Of a stretch of DNA of 64,000 nt, positions 22,427 through 34,000 are shown piece after piece. The stretch's first letter is position 1, and the number at the start of each line of letters is the position of its first letter. The stretch is from Cyanodermella asteris (Eukaryota; Ascomycota; Lecanoromycetes; Ostropales; Stictidaceae). The stretch lies in the NCBI GenBank assembly GCA_900618795.1, contig UYJD01000012.1, positions 584,855-648,854 of the forward strand, read 5' to 3'. The notes under the pieces were generated by a model that saw nothing but the letters and a program-made list of their open reading frames with translations, had not been told where the DNA came from and did no database searches. Position numbers and translations under genes: made by a program.

Positions 22427-23158
22427 ATGAGATCGCCTTCTTTCGTTCTCATTGCTGCTTTGATTCTCGCTCAAGTGACGAATGCATACCTTTCCTTTCT
22501 AAACACCAACTGGACCGGCATTGCCGCCACCCAGCCTCTCATGCTTCGCTGGAGAGGCGACGGAACACCCGTCAACATATCTCTCAATCACGGACCCGAA
22601 GACAACATGATGTTCGTCCGAAACATTACCGGTAAGTCACCAACCCACGCTCTCCCCCCTTCACCTCGCTCTCGGACTGACACATCGACTACAGTCAACA
22701 ATAGCAAAGGCCAGCTGTCGTGGCGCCCCAGCGAGATCAACACCAGCGGCAACTACTCCCTCACAATCCACCAATCCGGGCAATCCGTATCCTCGCTGCG
22801 CTTCCAGTTCGTCGGGGTCGTCTCCCGCGTTCCCGCAACTTTGTCCGTCGTCGTCACCATGAGTTCGACGGCCACGGCGTCGTCCTCGCTGACGCCCAGC
22901 GAGATGCCCGAGATCGTGATTGTGGGACGCGAGGCGGCGGGCGAGGTGGTGCCGGTCGCCACGACGGCGCCAGTGACCTCGTCGCAGCAGCTGCACTGGC
23001 CGCCGGTGGCGAGGTCGTTGAACGGGACGGAAGGCAATGGTACGGCGGGGTCGCTGCCCGAGTCTGGTGCTGTTGCGGTGGGGTCCGCGGGGGCACTGCG
23101 GCCGCAGCTTGCTGCGATGGGGCTGGGCTGCCTTTTAGCGTTTGCCGCTGCTGTGTAG
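22427..23158 (+). CDS. GPI-anchored Kre9/Knh1-like cell-wall protein
   Basis: Small secreted Ser/Thr-rich protein of the Kre9/Knh1 N-terminal-domain family, probably attached to the plasma membrane or wall by a GPI anchor. Exons 22427-22631 and 22695-23158; intron 22632-22694; 222 residues. Signal peptide MRSPSFVLIAALILAQVTNA. The domain runs from about 21 to 125 with MLRWRGDGTPVNISL, then NNSKGQLSWRPSEINTSGNYSL and SLRFQFVG. Then comes a Ser/Thr/Ala/Val-rich stretch and a hydrophobic C-terminus (GLGCLLAFAAAV) typical of GPI addition. Several NxS/T sites. I chose this ATG because it starts the signal peptide; an upstream in-frame ATG would bury it. The exact wall function is unknown. Confidence 0.75.
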   Translation: MRSPSFVLIAALILAQVTNAYLSFLNTNWTGIAATQPLMLRWRGDGTPVNISLNHGPEDNMMFVRNITGKSPTHALPPSPRSRTDTSTTVNNSKGQLSWRPSEINTSGNYSLTIHQSGQSVSSLRFQFVGVVSRVPATLSVVVTMSSTATASSSLTPSEMPEIVIVGREAAGEVVPVATTAPVTSSQQLHWPPVARSLNGTEGNGTAGSLPESGAVAVGSAGALRPQLAAMGLGCLLAFAAAV

Positions 23159-24035
23159 GCGGTCTGCGCGGGCTGTATCCGGAGAGGATTTGACGAGACT
23201 ATGACTGTGACGAGGCGTTTTGTTTGTGGAGACTTTGGAGGTTGTTGATCGGTGCTGTTGTTCGTGAGGGCTAAATCTACGATAATGACAAGCTCCGTGT
23301 CTCATATTTGCCTTGAGACGGGTGAAGCATGTGTACGTAGTATGTACACGTAGTGAACGCGAGCTCATGCTCTGTCTGTCGCCGTCAGCAATTTGGTGTC
23401 GGACGAGTGATCTTGCTGCTAAGCTTGGCTGTAGAAGACCGTATAGATATTCTGGGTTATCTATCTGTGCGAACAGGTACATGGACAACATCAAGTAAAT
23501 CTAGAAGAATCTTGATAAGGAAGCCACACGTGCTGGATTACTGGTTCATTTCCTAGTGTCTGTAGACACCCGCACAAAATTAGCGCCCAAGGTAGGCCGA
23601 AAAGTACGCAATGACCTCCGTTAGTCCGCCTTGCTACTTACAATGTAGCTTTGCTTGTCAACAAGTCATTTGTGCAATCTCCCCGCAAGGAGGTTTTCAT
23701 AGATTGTTTTACAGCTGCTGTAGTAATCAATAAGGAGTCGACTCGGACCTGTAGGGGCATGAACATCAGGCTGAGTATGATTCGAGGATAGATGTAGGAG
23801 TATTCATGTCGTGCAACGCAACACTAAGCATCATGTTATCTTCTGCTTTGGTTAATCCCGAGATTAATAGAGAGGCTTGAGAGTATGAGCCCACGGATAA
23901 AAGACATTTGCCTTGGAGTTGGCAAAGTAGGAGCAAGATTGTCGACCAAAAGGCGCTACAGCTATCTATGATGATGCTGGAATCTTGAGCCGATGGGAAA
24001 ACTTTTAGGATTTACAGCTTGCTGCTTCATAGTCG
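23159..24035. other. Intergenic region, no gene seen
   Basis: 877 bases between the wall-protein gene and the ankyrin fragment. It is less GC-rich than its neighbours and has only short unconvincing ORFs. Confidence 0.5.
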
Positions 24036-25543
24036 TTAGCAGAATTGCATCACAGATTGGGGTACATGTTGGTAATCCGACATGTATTCCAGTAGCACGT
24101 CAATCAGGGGTCCGTAGTCGGCTCTTGCGTGCTGCAATAACGCCACATGCGCAGGCAATTGTCCTCGAGTAGTCTGAGCGTATGCACTTGCACCCTTTTC
24201 CAACAGTGCTCTCGCGAGACCAGCTCTAGGTTCACCCGCGCGATGAACGGATAGAGCCAGAAGATGTAGAGCAGTGTGGCCATGTTGCATTTTAGCATTG
24301 ACATCTGCGCCGCTGTGGATGAGCATATTAACCGCTCGGAAGTAGTCCACCTGTTCGAAACATTCAGGCCGCATAGATCCCTTCAAGCACAACGAGACGA
24401 GAGGCCCATATCCTGCAGATTGCGCATTCACATCGGCGCCTGCATTGAGGGGGCACTCAACAATGTCTTGGTTCTAGTCGTACATGTCACNNNNNNNNNN
24501 NNNNNNNNNNNNNNNNNNNNNNNNNNNNNNNNNNNNNNNNNNNNNNNNNNNNNNNNNNNNNNNNNNNNNNNNNNNNNNNNNNNNNNNNNNNNNNNNNNNN
24601 NNNNNNNNNNNNNNNNNNNNNNNNNNNNNNNNNNNNNNNNNNNNNNNNNNNNNNNNNNNNNNNNNNNNNNNNNNNNNNNNNNNNNNNNNNNNNNNNNNNN
24701 NNNNNNNNNNNNNNNNNNNNNNNNNNNNNNNNNNNNNNNNNNNNNNNNNNNNNNNNNNNNNNNNNNNNNNNNNNNNNNNNNNNNNNNNNNNNNNNNNNNN
24801 NNNNNNNNNNNNNNNNNNNNNNNNNNNNNNNNNNNNNNNNNNNNNNNNNNNNNNNNNNNNNNNNNNNNNNNNNNNNNNNNNNNNNNNNNNNNNNNNNNNN
24901 NNNNNNNNNNNNNNNNNNNNNNNNNNNNNNNNNNNNNNNNNNNNNNNNNNNNNNCAGTCAACCAACCCGTGCCCGCGTTACAGTACATTGCAAAATGCAC
25001 TGAGACACTGTCAGCTTGAGAGACGCCAGATCACGGAAGCACGCAACATAAGTGGAGTCAGGCTGAGAGTGGACGTGCCGAAGATAGAGGCCTCGCTAGG
25101 TCCTCCGCTAGTTCGTCCAACTCGTCGATTGACATCTGCGCCATTGGCAACTGCACCGAACAAAGGAGCGTGTCCCAACCCACAAATCATGTGATACTAG
25201 CGCCGCGCTCAAGCAACAAATGAATCATTGCCACTTGGTTTCGTTTCGCAGCAACCTGCCGAAGGCTGAATGAGTTCGGTTCATCATCAAATGGCCCATT
25301 TCCAACAGATTTGTCGGGGCTGCCGATTTTCCACAAGGTGAACATGAGTTTAGCGTTGGCATCAATGCCTTGCTCTATGATGGCTTTCAATTCAACAACA
25401 TTGCCATTCACAATGGCTTTCAGTGTATCGAAGTATCGTCGCTCACATGGGTCGACTCCGTCCTAATTGCTGAAAGAGTACTCATTGTCTTCTATTTCTC
25501 TCAAATATTTGGACAGGCTTTCTAGACAGTCGACAAACTCCAT
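24036..25543 (-). pseudogene. Ankyrin-repeat gene, interrupted (probable pseudogene, spans assembly gap)
   Basis: Two ankyrin-coding pieces flank a run of N. The upstream piece starts with an ATG at 25543 (MEFVDCLESLSKYL), hits an in-frame TAG at 25463-25465, and then continues in the same frame as DGVDPCERRYFDTLK, NVVELKAIIEQGIDANAK and MIHLLLERGA. A 47-nt GT-AG intron (25151-25197) could skip the TGA at 25187 and lead to NGADVNRRVG. Past the gap, 24473-24036 reads NAGADVNAQ, YFRAVNMLIHSGADVNAK, GHTALHLLAL, ARALLEKGASAYAQT and IDVLLEYM. Another in-frame TAG at 24474-24476 may be a true stop or the end of an intron. The repeats (HTALHLLA, LLL-x-GA) are convincing. Decay, a missed exon or assembly error are all possible. 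Partner and role unknown. Confidence 0.55.
24491..24954. other. Assembly gap (464 N)
   Basis: A run of 464 undetermined bases inside the ankyrin locus. Open frames that cross it have no meaning. Confidence 1.
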
Positions 25544-26009
25544 ACGAATTGTCTATGGCATGTGGCCGAGAGCCGTCTCTGCGTGCATGGTTTATGTAGA
25601 AGCGTAAAGAGTGGCTGATATTCTGATCGCTGGGAGCTCACTTCGGCTGGACCCTGAGGAGCGGAGCGGCTGAAGCGCTAAGACGCAACGGGAAACAATT
25701 TCGGGCGCGTGTGACGCAACAGGGCGACCCTTACGCGTGCGCCGAGGACCAAAGAAGTCCCCGGTCAATCGTAACTAAGCTATCGTCAGAACACAAGACA
25801 TCTGTCCGCCGAGACCAATTACTGCTGCTACTCTGCTATTTCGAATCGCTACGTGAAGAAGCTACTACCTTCCATGCTTCTCAGTCACCATCGCGCCCGC
25901 CAACGCAATCCCACCACTCGTTGAAAGGAAATTCGAGGAAACTCACACACGGAACGCCCACACCTCCCAACTACCCCCCTTTTCACGATCCTTGCCTCTC
26001 AGCCCAACC
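25544..26009. other. Divergent intergenic region ankyrin / SAP30
   Basis: 466 bases that should hold the SAP30 promoter. The part before the SAP30 ATG is pyrimidine-rich (about 25960-26008), as is common in fungal 5' leaders. Confidence 0.45.
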
Positions 26010-26764
26010 ATGGCGCCCCAGCGAAAGCACAATGGCAACGATGATCACCATGGCTCGCATCGCGAGTCCGGGAACGGCAAGGACAAGACGCTATCCGCAG
26101 CGACGGGCGCGGGCGTCGGCAAGAGCAGGAAGCACAACGGGGGCAGCGGTCTCAAAGACGTCACAAACGCCAGCGCCGTCGGCAGTAACAACAACAACGA
26201 GAACGAGAACGGCAGCATCCTAAACGGACAGATACCGGAACCGGGCGAAGCCGTAAGTCTCCCAGAATCTCCCCGGCGCCCCCCCCCCCCCCCGGAGCAT
26301 ATCTGGGTCGGGGGAGGAGGAGGGCGCGGGCACCTACGGAGGGCTGCAAGGCTGTTTCTGACAAGTGTGGCGAAATCTAGATCAAGTTTCCCGAGCTACC
26401 ACGGCAGTTCCTGCATTCTTACCGAAACATATATCATCTTCAGATTCCTTCGTCGTTTTCGTCGCTTCACAATCAGGCCGTGTTGGCCAATCCGAATTCG
26501 ATTGGCCTGCTTTCGCCGACGATGAATCGACCCAAGGAGAAGAGGAGGGTGAGCAAAGAGGCGCTTGCCAGAGCGGTGCGACGGGATTTTATGGATCAGA
26601 GCGTGAACGAGTTGGAGGTTGAGGCGAGTTCCTGCTACATCGTGAGGAATGGTGGTGAGTCGCATGTGCCCCATGATCACGACTGCGGACGAGCAGTGAC
26701 TGACGGCCTTGTAGACAGGGCATTCCGAATGCGATTCCTACCGCAGAGTCAAGGCAAGAAGTAA
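26010..26764 (+). CDS. SAP30: SAP30-like Sin3/histone deacetylase complex subunit
   Basis: Bridging subunit of the Sin3-Rpd3 histone deacetylase complex, nuclear. Three exons: 26010-26252, 26381-26654 and 26715-26764; introns 26253-26380 (128 nt, contains a run of 15 C) and 26655-26714; 188 residues. The N-terminal 81 residues are a disordered Asn/Gly/Lys-rich leader with LKDVTNAS. Exons 2-3 encode the Sin3-binding domain: FPELPRQFLHSYRNIYHLQIPS, SPTMNRPKEKRRVSKEALARAVR, ELEVEASSCYIVRNGDRAFRMRF in outline. For the second intron I prefer the GTGAGT donor over a GTGGTG three bases earlier; the other choice drops one Gly. It is convergent with HAM-2, 217 bases away. Confidence 0.85.
26279..26293. 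repeat. Poly-C tract (15 C) in SAP30 intron 1
   Basis: A run of 15 cytosines just after the donor of the first SAP30 intron. Likely a length-variable mononucleotide repeat. Confidence 0.8.
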
Positions 26765-26981
26765 ACACGCAGGGCTGTATACGAATTCACGCATGGCAAG
26801 GCGTTATAGGCGTTACGGCAGGACTAATGCATGAAATGCTGCATTGGATCAGGATACCCAGGGTATTGAACGACCATCTGTCGCATGTCGAACAGGCAGG
26901 TCGCGGCGTCTATAACATATTCCTAACATCGACTCATTGTTCATCTCTACATCTTTCTCCTTCTGGGCCAGGATGACTTGT

Positions 26982-29900
26982 TCACCAACTTTCAGGCTGT
27001 CCTTGGTCCCATTCATGCCCCTTAGGCCCATCTGCGTCAGCTTCCTCCTCCATGCCATCAAGACCTGCCGTACGCCATCCCATCCTCTCCAATTCTCTGC
27101 TGAAGAAGTCCTCTTCATCCTCCTGTACAACGTTGTCCAAGCCGACGCTGTCACGATACAACCGGCTGTGCCACCAGCCTACCAGGCCTCTCCATGCCTG
27201 TTCTTGTCCCAATGCTCCATCCACCCACTCGTCCACAGCGCTACTTCCACTGATCCAGTCATCTCTCAGACCCATTCGACAATACACGTAGATCGCTGTT
27301 ATGACTCGCATGTTCGCTTGTCGCCACTTTCGACCGCAATATGGTACTTGGCTTTTGAACAACTTGAGCGTGTATAGACGCAGCGCAGGTTGTGGAACTT
27401 TAAGCGCTTTGCGTAAGATAACCGAGGACTTGTACTGGACAAGCAAAAGCGCGCGGTGTGCATGGTTCTTCGTGATCTTCTGCAGAATCCGCAACATGCT
27501 GATCGTCGTGAAGAAGAAACGGGCAGAGTACGTGGTGAGGGGTTGCTGAGGAAGCGGATTGGTCGGGTAGCCCAGCTCGTCGACTTCTGGCTTGCGCGGA
27601 GGAGACGGCGATGATCGAGGAGATTCAGTCGGAGATAGGGTAGGTGACGGCGTCCTTGCTCGCCGTATAGGTGGAGGCTGCGCCTCGTCTTCGCTCGATT
27701 CCGGTGATTCAGGGAGAGGTGGTTCGGGCTGAGGTGGCTCGACGTACACTCCGGCCTCTAGCTGACAAAATCGAAAGAAGCCTAGCTTTTCGCTGTCGAC
27801 AGACCGATCAACGGCGCGATCGACATCCTGGAGGGCAAAGTACTTCAATGCTAGAGGAAGATAGTTGGAGTCAAGGAGCAGCTCGGTAAGAAACTCGAAC
27901 TTGAGAATGTGTGAGAAACGGAACCATTTGAGCAGTGACAGAAGGAGACCAGCGATGCCCTTGGACGTGATCTCACGTGTCCTTGTCGCATTCAACATTT
28001 CGAACTGCTTGTCCACCTCTTCGTCGTTTTGTGACTGATGGCCATTCACGCTCGCGCTCAACGATTTCGCAAGGTTGATATTGAGCTTTGGTAGCTGCGA
28101 TTCTTCATAGTCCATATTGAGGGCATCTTGGCCGAGCTGTGGCGATCCTTGATTGCTGCCACCATTGCCCCCTGTCGCCGAGATGTTCGATAGTAGAACC
28201 TTCAGAACAATGATAACTATTGACTGAAGCTGCGGTAACACTGCTTTGTAGAGATCATCCAGCATATTTAGTCGCTCTTGAACTGCTTGGTCCTCGGTTT
28301 CCTTGGGAAGGGGTTGTTGTTGATGCGCAGGTCTCGTTGGCTTTGGTGGAATTTGATATGTCGAACCTTGTTCTAGCAGGTCCTCATCAAGCTGAAACTC
28401 CTGCACATCCTCATCCGTGTCGATGTCATAAGCTCCGCCTGGCCCGTCCCAGCCTCGTTCATGCCTGACGCAGGCTTCTCGAGCCTCCCATAATTGTCGA
28501 GTCCATCGAGCCACTTTCATACGACTCGCAAACAGTTCACCTGCCTCTAGGATCGACCTTGGTACATCGCCCCCTTCCCACTTTGTTCCTACTAATCGGT
28601 CTTGTAGCGCAACACCTCCCTTCCCTCCGAGGTCGTTGCTAGAGCTGTCTAGCGGTCGATACAAGAACGGAAAATTTTGGTTGGTCTGATAGTTCTGCTT
28701 CTTGCCTCCTTTTCCACCCGGACCAGCTGGTGACGGAGGCGGCGAAGGAACTGGAGTGGTGATATGTACGGGTTGCTCAAATATGGATTTGTTGAGCTTT
28801 GCGGGCGCTATGTTCATGCTTGTGATGCTGGAGCTGCGACTGGAGCGAGGAATTGGAGGAAGGTATGATGTGTTTTCAGGTTCTAGCGGTAACAGCGGTG
28901 GAGGTGGATTGTACGCGGGATACTTTGAAATGATCTCTTGCCGAAATAGGTGATAGTCAAGAGGATTGGTGGTGAGCCCGCTCTTATCGTTCTCGCCATC
29001 GGCATTCTTCGGGCGCCCAAGTAGGACTTCCTTATGCTTCTCGAGCTGATCAGTATCACCAAAGATCAGCAGCATGCCCTTCCAGAGCAAGAGAATTGCT
29101 CTCGTGAGTGGAAAGTCGTGTGAATCATCCCATCTTATTCGGGCAATTTGTTGCGCAAGGAAGCCCAGAAGACCTGGTTTTAGAGCAATAAATGCTTCCC
29201 GTATCGTTTGCTCGTGCCGTCGCGATATCTCCCACCTTCCCACTTCGACAAAGACGTAAAGTGTAGTCAAAACGACATTTACGCGCCTAGTCCAAGTGGA
29301 GCCCCAGAATGCGATGTCATCAGCCGAGTCTAACTGCTCGAGAGCCTCCGCTTGACATTCGTCATTACAGGCGAGGGCGAGGGAGGAAAAAACCACGTCG
29401 AGCGCATCGGTTTTGACAAGTTCCAGAGCGGTAGAGCGCATTGCATGAATATGCGGAAAGCTCTTTTTGAAGCCCTCGTTGGGGGCCTGGAGATCAGCTT
29501 GGTCTGCCTCGTCATCTGGCTCGATGTCTTTCGATCCGCTGCTTTGCCAGCACCCAAGCACAACGTAAGCAATCGCCTTCAGCGCCTTTAGCGAAGTCTG
29601 CGGTTTCGCATCACTGATCTTTGCCTTCAGCAACGACCAAAAAAATTGCTTCTGTTCCTCGGACCACTCGATCCAGGGCTCGTCGGCAGGGAATCCAGGT
29701 CCTCGGCTGATCTCCGCTTCGAACGCGGCTCTCATTTCCCGTAGCTCATTACGCTGGTCTTGCGTGTACTGAAACCACTCCTCGAGCTCCTCGGCGAATG
29801 TCCTGGTATCGCCATGGGCATATGCGTAGGCGGCAGGCTCAGGCTTGGAGAAATTCGACACCAAATGCCGCAATTGCGCCAGGCTGAGCGAATTGTCTGC

Positions 29901-30182
29901 GCTCCCTGCATCTGGAGCCAGAGGTGGTGGTTGTTTTGGCGGAGGCGGAGGCGGAGGCGGTATCGAGCCTTCGCGACGCAGTATCGGCCGCACGACACCC
30001 GTAGGAGGGCTTTGAGTCCGATCGCTGGCTACAGGGTTGCTGAGATCTGCTTGATGTTGGCTACGCTCCTCGACCTGGGAAGTCAGTTCGGCATCCGTGG
30101 CGGCGGTTAAGGTGGACACATCAGCGCCTTCGTCGTCGACTTCGTCTGCGTGAACGATGATTTCGTCCTCGTCGTTGGACAT
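26982..30182 (-). CDS. HAM-2: STRIPAK complex subunit Far11/HAM-2/PRO22 (STRIP1/2 homologue)
   Basis: Scaffold of the striatin-interacting phosphatase and kinase complex, which controls hyphal fusion and fruiting-body development in filamentous fungi; located at nuclear envelope and ER. Single exon, 1,066 residues; the ATG at 30182 is used because the frame upstream has only a TTG. Residues 1-30 are acidic, then a Pro run (near 75-90). The N1221-type domain covers about 95-410 (FAEELEEWFQYTQDQRNE, TRAILLLWKGMLLIFGD). A Pro/Ser linker precedes the second conserved region (DUF3402 type, about 530-1000; SRMKVARWTRQLWEAREACVRHE in outline, YSARFFFTTISMLRIL, KSQVPYCGRKWRQANMRVI). The length fits Far11/HAM-2. 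The last 20 residues are less typical, so a short 3' exon cannot be excluded. Confidence 0.9.
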   Translation of the reverse strand: MSNDEDEIIVHADEVDDEGADVSTLTAATDAELTSQVEERSQHQADLSNPVASDRTQSPPTGVVRPILRREGSIPPPPPPPPKQPPPLAPDAGSADNSLSLAQLRHLVSNFSKPEPAAYAYAHGDTRTFAEELEEWFQYTQDQRNELREMRAAFEAEISRGPGFPADEPWIEWSEEQKQFFWSLLKAKISDAKPQTSLKALKAIAYVVLGCWQSSGSKDIEPDDEADQADLQAPNEGFKKSFPHIHAMRSTALELVKTDALDVVFSSLALACNDECQAEALEQLDSADDIAFWGSTWTRRVNVVLTTLYVFVEVGRWEISRRHEQTIREAFIALKPGLLGFLAQQIARIRWDDSHDFPLTRAILLLWKGMLLIFGDTDQLEKHKEVLLGRPKNADGENDKSGLTTNPLDYHLFRQEIISKYPAYNPPPPLLPLEPENTSYLPPIPRSSRSSSITSMNIAPAKLNKSIFEQPVHITTPVPSPPPSPAGPGGKGGKKQNYQTNQNFPFLYRPLDSSSNDLGGKGGVALQDRLVGTKWEGGDVPRSILEAGELFASRMKVARWTRQLWEAREACVRHERGWDGPGGAYDIDTDEDVQEFQLDEDLLEQGSTYQIPPKPTRPAHQQQPLPKETEDQAVQERLNMLDDLYKAVLPQLQSIVIIVLKVLLSNISATGGNGGSNQGSPQLGQDALNMDYEESQLPKLNINLAKSLSASVNGHQSQNDEEVDKQFEMLNATRTREITSKGIAGLLLSLLKWFRFSHILKFEFLTELLLDSNYLPLALKYFALQDVDRAVDRSVDSEKLGFFRFCQLEAGVYVEPPQPEPPLPESPESSEDEAQPPPIRRARTPSPTLSPTESPRSSPSPPRKPEVDELGYPTNPLPQQPLTTYSARFFFTTISMLRILQKITKNHAHRALLLVQYKSSVILRKALKVPQPALRLYTLKLFKSQVPYCGRKWRQANMRVITAIYVYCRMGLRDDWISGSSAVDEWVDGALGQEQAWRGLVGWWHSRLYRDSVGLDNVVQEDEEDFFSRELERMGWRTAGLDGMEEEADADGPKGHEWDQGQPESW

Positions 30183-31062
30183 ATTCAATCCACGGTGCTC
30201 AGAAGCACCAAGTCTCCAGAAAGTAGGCGTCTCGAAGTTATCACACGCTTGGTGTCATTCTGTATGCTGGTACCCGGCGCACTGTTGTCCTTGACTGAGG
30301 CCGCGACACAGCTATGCAACCAATAGATTAAACGTGGGCTGCGCTCAATCGATTGAATGGCGCGCTTATCATTGCATCGCGCCCTTCGCTGGGGAGCTGG
30401 CTATTGCTTCGAAGATGTTAAGAGAGCTTCTGTTAAAGGTTTGCTGAAACGGGAAGGTCGCGAAGCACACGGAGAAGTCGTCCGGCCGCACGTCAAGACC
30501 TCCAAATGGCAACAGAAGGAGAAACCAGACATAGCATCGACTCACTTCGTCAATGAGAGGCAATCGGCTCCCATGCAGCGTTGCTAATCCCCAAAGTTAC
30601 CTGTACTCGGACTGCGCCGTATAAGTGCAAGCTCTCTCCAGTCGTCAGCTGTGCTCAGACCGCGCCTGAACCCCAAGGGACTGTCCAGACGGCGCATGTG
30701 TCATGATGATATGCGCTCCAACAAGCAAAGTAAAAAGCACACGGCCTACGGAATCACATCGGAGAACAAAGAAAACAGCAAGGAGGGTGAGGATAAGTGG
30801 TAGTGGCGGAGGAGAAGTGACGCGTTCATACCAAAAGACATCCTCGCCCTGCTCTTGAACACATGAATGAAGTGGGTGAGCAGATAAAAGTTTATGCTTC
30901 GTAAGTATCTGGTCGCTCAGTATCTGGGTTGCGCTAGTCTGCTTGCAATGTCTGAGAGCCGACCCACAAATCGTTGCTTGTTCACTCATAATTGAGCAGC
31001 GAACCTAGCTATAGTGTGCAACGTGGTTTTTGAACTTAAATGCGCATATCAATTGTCATTTA
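30183..31062. other. Intergenic region HAM-2 / TRS120
   Basis: 880 bases between the TRS120 3' end and HAM-2 start (tandem on minus). It should include the HAM-2 promoter. Short ORFs have no family match. Confidence 0.5.
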
Positions 31063-34000
31063 TCATTGATCTTCCGAATCGTATACATCAATCTTGCAGG
31101 GTTCCTTTGCAAACCATATTCTTCGGTCAGTTCTCTCCGTCGACAGTACGTCCAAATCTACCAGCGACCCGGATCGCTGTCTTTGCTTGCCTTCTTGTCC
31201 CGGTGATCTCCATATCCGCATCTCCTCCACGCTGGCCGAGATTTCGAACTCGCCCGAGCATAGAAACACACCCCCGAGTCGCAGTTCTATGCTCTCGCCG
31301 CCCTGGATTGGGCTCAAGGGCTGTTGCAACAAGCCTGTGAAGGCAAACTTCTTGGACAAATCGAGCGCGACGTTATACGGTTGGTTGCGAATGTTTGGCT
31401 GTAAACGAAGAAGTGGATGGATGGGCTGGGATGAACGATTCGTCAGCTTCGATGTTATGGTGACGAACTCGTCTGCAGGAACTCGAAATTGATCGGGAGA
31501 GGATTTGACAATGGTTTCCGACCCTGTGATGCTCAGATCGACCACAAGGCTCTCAAGTTTGAGAGCGTCAAGCATTCGAACAGTGAGACGCGTTGCTCGC
31601 ATCTCGACGAAGCCAGTGCGGTTGGATGTTGGCTCCATCCAGGCAACTCGGATATATTTTAGCAGTTCTTCTCGATGCCAGAACGCATCTCTGCTCGACC
31701 GCTCAAAGCCCTCGCTAAGTTTACCCGCGCTGACGACGAATTGACGCTTAGACGCAGGGTTCAAAGATGGGATCGGTGCGTACGGATTCTGCAAGTGCAT
31801 GCGAGGGATCGGCACGAGAAATCTTGTGCTCTGACCTGGATCGACAGGCTCGCTGAGCTGAAATGCATTCTGCCATTCCTCTGAGCCTGTCAGGTCACGG
31901 CGAACCTGGGGCATTGCGACCAATGTGCTGGTCCACGAGTTGTAAAAGTCAAGCAGTAGTAGGCAGTAGTCGGTAGTGTCAGCGCTAGTCGATCCACGCT
32001 CTCGAAGAGGTTGGAGCAGCTGCTGAGTCCAATCCGCTCTGCTTAAGGGCCCGTCCGGCAATCGAGCTTGTGTTGCTGGCTGCGGATGAGCTAAAGGTCC
32101 CGTTAAAGACAGCACATCGTTGCGGATGAGATCGATACTGGAATTGATCGTGATCGAAAATGTGAGGGAGGTCCTGCGAGTGTAGATGTTTTCGTCGTCG
32201 CTGGCCGAAATATTGCCAATCAACGCATAGTCGAAATGGACGACCCCAGAGGTGAGCCCCGGCTTGCCGAGCACTTCAACTTCGAATGTTAGTTCTTCGT
32301 GCGGATCAAGCTTAATGCTATTACTAGCTCCGGGCCAGCTGAGTGCAGCTTTGCGATATATGCCATACTCGAGCTCGTAGAGATCGGCTGCGGGTAGCTC
32401 ACGATCTTGGATTGCCGCTTGTAGTAGAGGAAGCGCCGAGTCGTCAAAAGACAGGGCGACAAAGTCAATATTCTGCTCAGAGGCATTACACACAGTGATC
32501 TTAAGTATCCTCCGCTCGCCTTCAAGAACCATGATGTTGTTCTGGATTAGAGATGTGCTTTGAATCAGCATCCTTGGCTGTGGCTCTACCACAACCGCCT
32601 GAATAACAGATGGCACTGGCCGGCGCTCACCTAAGACTTTGGTAATATCGGATGTCGTCGAGGACGGTCTGTCCTTTGGCCCAGATATTATGGCCAAGCC
32701 ATGACGTTTGACTCGAAGGTCTTCCTGAGGGCGCCAATTATTTCTGAAAATAGGATACTTTCGTGGGGCACAACTTCGTACTTTGACCAAACAACCAGAA
32801 ACGGTCATCGCGCCCGATGTCTTTGCTTGGGCAACAACTCGAAGCCGTTGTGTCTGATATGCTCCGATTGCGAAATTCTCCATGGTTGAGACAACTTCGA
32901 TACCAGTGACGTCCATCTCAAGGCGGTCAATATTCAAAACGATATCATAAAGGTTTTGTAGAAGTATTGAGAAGCAGAACTTCTCCCCTGCAACCACCAA
33001 ATGCTCTCTTTTCGACACGCTCGCTCGCAAACTGAATTGGTTCACGATAAAAGGACCCTCGGACTTCTTCGCCAGTTTCTGCTTAACAGCCACCAGCTCA
33101 CTGCGCTTTCGCTTGACAACGGCTAGGTCAGTTGATGTTGGCAGCACCTCAACTTCACGAACCAGGAAATCATCCCAGTACTCGGCTTCGACGGTGTTCT
33201 GTCCCAGAGCATTTGCTGCAGAAGATGCTTGCTGTATAGTCTCTGCAACCTTAGACTGGCTATCTGGAGACAATGATGGGCCCCCATCGACTGTCTGCGG
33301 CCCTGGAGCGATGCCGCTGCTGACTGTGCGTAGGAGACTGCTTGAAAAGGAGATGGCACCACGGAGATCAGGGATAACTTCGCATACGCTGATGCATGCA
33401 AGAAGTACGTCAACCTTCAATCGTCTGCTCCCGAATCGCCGCGTAACGGCATCGTTCTCTATTTGGGCAGCAAGCAACGCGGCCTCGTCGATACTTTGGT
33501 CTTGCGAGTCTCCTGTGTCGCCAGCTGGAAATCTTGAGATGCTCTTGCTGCTGATATTATCAGGGCTTTTGCTGACGACGGCACCGTAAATCCGACACAG
33601 CTGTATCAAGAAATCGTATAATATTGCATGACCATTGCCGGCAGGTTCCTCCACGTCACCGTCTGCATGGCCATTAACCTCACTTCCGGCCGTCAAAACG
33701 CCGTCAAGTATCGGAGACCCAAGGTCGAGGTCAATAGCGTCGTTCTCAAGTGCCGGAAGGAGAACAGCAAGAAGCTCCCTCATGACGAAAGACTTTTTGC
33801 GATCATAACCCAGCATGCCTAACACAGCAGCTACTCCTGCATATATTGCTAGCCGGTCGACGAGATCAATCATCTCCTGCAGGCCAGCAGGGGGTATGCA
33901 TGCAACGACGAGTGATGCTATTTCCGCTTTGGCTGGGCTTTGCAATGAAAGAATTGCATTGCTTTCTGACGAGGTCTTCAACTTTTGGTTCAGCACGATC

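Noticed and set aside
24276-25194. ORFs that cross the run of N
   Set aside because: They are open only because N codons cannot be stops.
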